The notes beneath the pieces were generated by a model. That model was given only the letters and a program-made list of their open reading frames with translations. It was not told the origin of the DNA and did no database searches. Made by a program: the position numbers and the translations under genes. DNA of 64,000 bases from Mucilaginibacter mali (GTDB lineage: Bacteria; Bacteroidota; Bacteroidia; Sphingobacteriales; Sphingobacteriaceae): assembly GCF_013283875.1 (NCBI RefSeq), contig NZ_CP054139.1, positions 5,890,001-5,954,000 of the forward strand, read 5' to 3'. Within the stretch, counting starts at the first letter, position 1; the number at the start of each line of letters is the position of its first letter. This document shows, piece after piece, positions 62,120 through 64,000 of the stretch.

Positions 62120-62718
62120 TAATACTCCTTCTCAACAATAATTTTTAAGGTTTCCGGCAAACAAGGATGTGCTTGCAAAAAAGCCGTCCGCTGCTGCCCG
62201 GCCAAATTCCCGTTCAGCCAGGTCTTCACATCGCCCCGCTCCAGGATCGCCGGCATCCGCTCATGGATCTCGGCCATCGCCCGGTTCGGCGGCATGGTGA
62301 TCATCAAACAGGTGGGCAATAACACATTGGTAGCCACATCCAGCCAAATGTCCCACAATCCTGCGATGTAAAAGGGTTTGCCGTCAGCCCGCTCGACACG
62401 GTAAGATTTCTTCTGGTCTTTATTATACTCAAAAAAAGCCTGTATCCGGATCACGCAATGTTTCTTACCTAACTGGTTGCGCCATACGGTATGCAAATTT
62501 TCAATCTTCGCATGCTTATGCTTACTGTGAATTTTTTCATCATCCGCAGTCAATAAACCCCATCGGTATTGCTGCACCTTATCCGGCATAGCATCGGTCA
62601 CGACCGTTAACATCGAGCCGGGATTCCCGCCTGTATTGGGCTTTGGCTTAAACTGCCTCCCATCCCTGCCTGTGATCAAAATATCTTTTTGTTCGCCTAT
62701 TAAAACTCTTCCGCACAT
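62119..62718 (-). CDS. SOS response-associated peptidase family, YedK/HMCES
   Basis: A 199-residue YedK/HMCES protein that crosslinks to abasic sites in single-stranded DNA. The catalytic Cys2 follows the initiator Met (MCGRV), and the conserved N and E lie in QAFFEYNK and its neighbourhood; HERMPAIL gives the catalytic histidine. It precedes alkB, together forming a DNA-damage pair. Confidence 0.93.
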   Translation of the reverse strand: MCGRVLIGEQKDILITGRDGRQFKPKPNTGGNPGSMLTVVTDAMPDKVQQYRWGLLTADDEKIHSKHKHAKIENLHTVWRNQLGKKHCVIRIQAFFEYNKDQKKSYRVERADGKPFYIAGLWDIWLDVATNVLLPTCLMITMPPNRAMAEIHERMPAILERGDVKTWLNGNLAGQQRTAFLQAHPCLPETLKIIVEKEY

Positions 62719-62810
62719 ATCTAAAGTAAACGCACAAAAATACTAAATATTTTAGCAATTAATTGAATTAATTAACTCAAACGATTTTAAAGTTCATTCC
62801 TTATTATTTG

Positions 62811-63788
62811 ATGAAACGTTTGCTTTTATTATTCGTCCTCATCTCGTCCGCGGCTTTTGCGCAGCAGGATATTTTATTGAGCACTTATCCGTATCCGTAC
62901 GAGGTTAGTTATATCAATTTCGATAGTCAGCACCAAAAACTGAAAATGGCCTATATGGATATCAAGCCGCAAAAGCCGAACGGCAAAACGGTAGTACTTT
63001 TACACGGTAAAAACTTTAACGGCGCTTACTGGAAAACGACCATTGCAGCTTTGACCCAGGACGGGTACCGGGTGATCGTGCCTGACCAGATCGGCTTTGG
63101 GAAATCAAGCAAACCTGTGGGTTACCAGTTCACGTTTCAGCAACTGGCGCAAAACACCAAAAAGCTGCTCGACACACTCGGGGTCAAAAACATCGAATTG
63201 TTAGGCCATTCTATGGGCGGTATGATCGCGACCCGGTTTACCTTAATGTATCCCAATAGCGTTTCAAAATTAGTATTGGTTGACCCGCTCGGCCTGGAAG
63301 ACTGGAAACGCGTCGCGCCCTATGCCTCGATCGACAGTAATTTCAAAAAGGAACTAAAAACCGATTTCGCCGCGGCCAGGAAATACCAGCAGGAGAATTA
63401 TTACCACGGCACCTGGAAACCCGAATATGATGAATGGGCCAAACTGCAGGTGGCCTGGTACGGCGACCCGAATTACCCAACGGTCGCCATGGATAATGCA
63501 CTCACTTCTGATATGATCTTTACACAGCCGGTGGTTTACGAATTTAATTTGATCAAGGCATCCACTTTACTGATCGTAGGCAGTTTAGACCGTACCGCCA
63601 TTAACAAAGACCTGGTCAACGACCCGGCTATCAAAGCCCAAATGGGACAATATCCCCAATTGGCTAAAGCAGCCCAACAACAGATCAAAGGTTCGCAGTT
63701 GGTCATCATCGCGGGTGCAGGCCACTTGCCGCAGATCGAAGCCTTTGACCGGTATATCGCCGCCGTGAAAAAGTTCCTCGCTGATTAA
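62811..63788 (+). CDS. Alpha/beta hydrolase with signal peptide
   Basis: A 325-residue alpha/beta hydrolase. A cleavable signal peptide (MKRLLLLFVLISSAAFA) suggests periplasmic location. The nucleophile elbow is GHSMGG (about 132-137), the oxyanion loop HGKNFN, the acid in the VGSLDRTA region and the histidine in GAGHLPQIE. ATG 62811 is preferred over the TTG one codon earlier. Substrate unknown. Confidence 0.93.
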   Translation: MKRLLLLFVLISSAAFAQQDILLSTYPYPYEVSYINFDSQHQKLKMAYMDIKPQKPNGKTVVLLHGKNFNGAYWKTTIAALTQDGYRVIVPDQIGFGKSSKPVGYQFTFQQLAQNTKKLLDTLGVKNIELLGHSMGGMIATRFTLMYPNSVSKLVLVDPLGLEDWKRVAPYASIDSNFKKELKTDFAAARKYQQENYYHGTWKPEYDEWAKLQVAWYGDPNYPTVAMDNALTSDMIFTQPVVYEFNLIKASTLLIVGSLDRTAINKDLVNDPAIKAQMGQYPQLAKAAQQQIKGSQLVIIAGAGHLPQIEAFDRYIAAVKKFLAD

Positions 63789-64000
63789 AGTTGGATGCCG
63801 GTCAATCCCGCCAATTCAGCCAGTAGCCGCTCCTGGGCAGCGATGTCATCCGCTGCCCTGTTATAGCGTGCCTGTCGTTGATGGTAAAAATACTGGCCGC
63901 TGACCAACGCTGCGGGCTCATGGCTGGTCGCCAGCCAAACCTGCGTTTCATAACCCATTTGCAGATCATCGGGCGCGGCCCGGCCACCCATCTTCGTCGG
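63785..64000 (-). CDS. Short-chain dehydrogenase, C-terminal part (cut by window end)
   Basis: The visible 72 codons end a protein on the minus strand and the frame is open to the right edge. TKMGGRAAPDDLQMGYETQVWLA and VSGQYFYHQRQ match the C-terminal substrate-loop region of SDR oxidoreductases. The catalytic domain lies outside the window. It converges with the alpha/beta hydrolase and their ends overlap by 4 bp. Confidence 0.8.
   Translation of the reverse strand, partial: PTKMGGRAAPDDLQMGYETQVWLATSHEPAALVSGQYFYHQRQARYNRAADDIAAQERLLAELAGLTGIQL

Overview
The window looks like the chromosome of a Bacteroidota bacterium, most likely a Sphingobacteriaceae member (Mucilaginibacter/Pedobacter-like). 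The reasons are the Bacteroidetes-type mobilization trio, the tyrosine recombinase type, and gene families typical of that group (DUF4142, DUF3891, YciE/YciF-like, KTSC, DksA-like protein without a full Cys set). Most starts lack a strong Shine-Dalgarno, and many genes begin in a ...CTATG context. The genus is inferred from protein resemblance only. No complete rRNA or tRNA gene, CRISPR array or intact insertion sequence was seen.

Region 1 (about 1-23.2 kb) is the integrase-proximal part of an integrative mobilizable or conjugative element whose other end lies left of the window. It carries two overlapping adenine-specific DNA methyltransferases (the first cut by the window edge), a TOPRIM primase-like protein, a mobilization cassette (ribbon-helix-helix accessory protein, HxHxH relaxase, VirD4/TraG-type coupling ATPase), and then a long same-strand defence block. 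The block is an OLD-family ATPase/TOPRIM nuclease plus UvrD-like helicase (Gabija-like), a complete type I Wadjet operon jetABCD, and one further gene with a possible degenerate GIY-YIG nuclease core. A perfect hairpin separates this block from a convergent tyrosine recombinase. About 250 bp beyond the recombinase start is a 17-nt match to what I recall as the 3' end of tRNA-Asp, next to a terminator. This is the best candidate attachment junction.

Region 2 (23.4-26.2 kb) is a plasmid-maintenance-like module: AbiEi/AbiEii toxin-antitoxin with perfect inverted repeats upstream, a ParA ATPase and a small basic partner. A recurring TATGTAATT/AATTACATA motif flanks these genes and could be a centromere or operator.

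Region 3 (26.6-64 kb) is more GC-rich by eye and is a dense stress and repair neighbourhood. It holds an exonuclease III-ligase-polymerase fusion (a LigD variant), a PAS histidine kinase and response regulator, YciE-like ferritin-fold protein, Mn catalase, two DUF4142 proteins, several short-chain dehydrogenases (one with a Tat signal), Hsp20, a DUF2383 four-helix protein, PNPOx-like and flavodoxin-like proteins, a SpoT-like HD protein, AlkB, an HMCES/YedK protein and an RRM protein. Most lie in tightly overlapping operons. One decayed AsmA/DUF748-like pseudogene lies near 53 kb. The last gene, a short-chain dehydrogenase, runs off the right edge.

Functionally, the left third is mobile-element maintenance and defence. 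The right two thirds look like a protective gene set against oxidative, desiccation and DNA damage. Regulation of that set is not evident from sequence.
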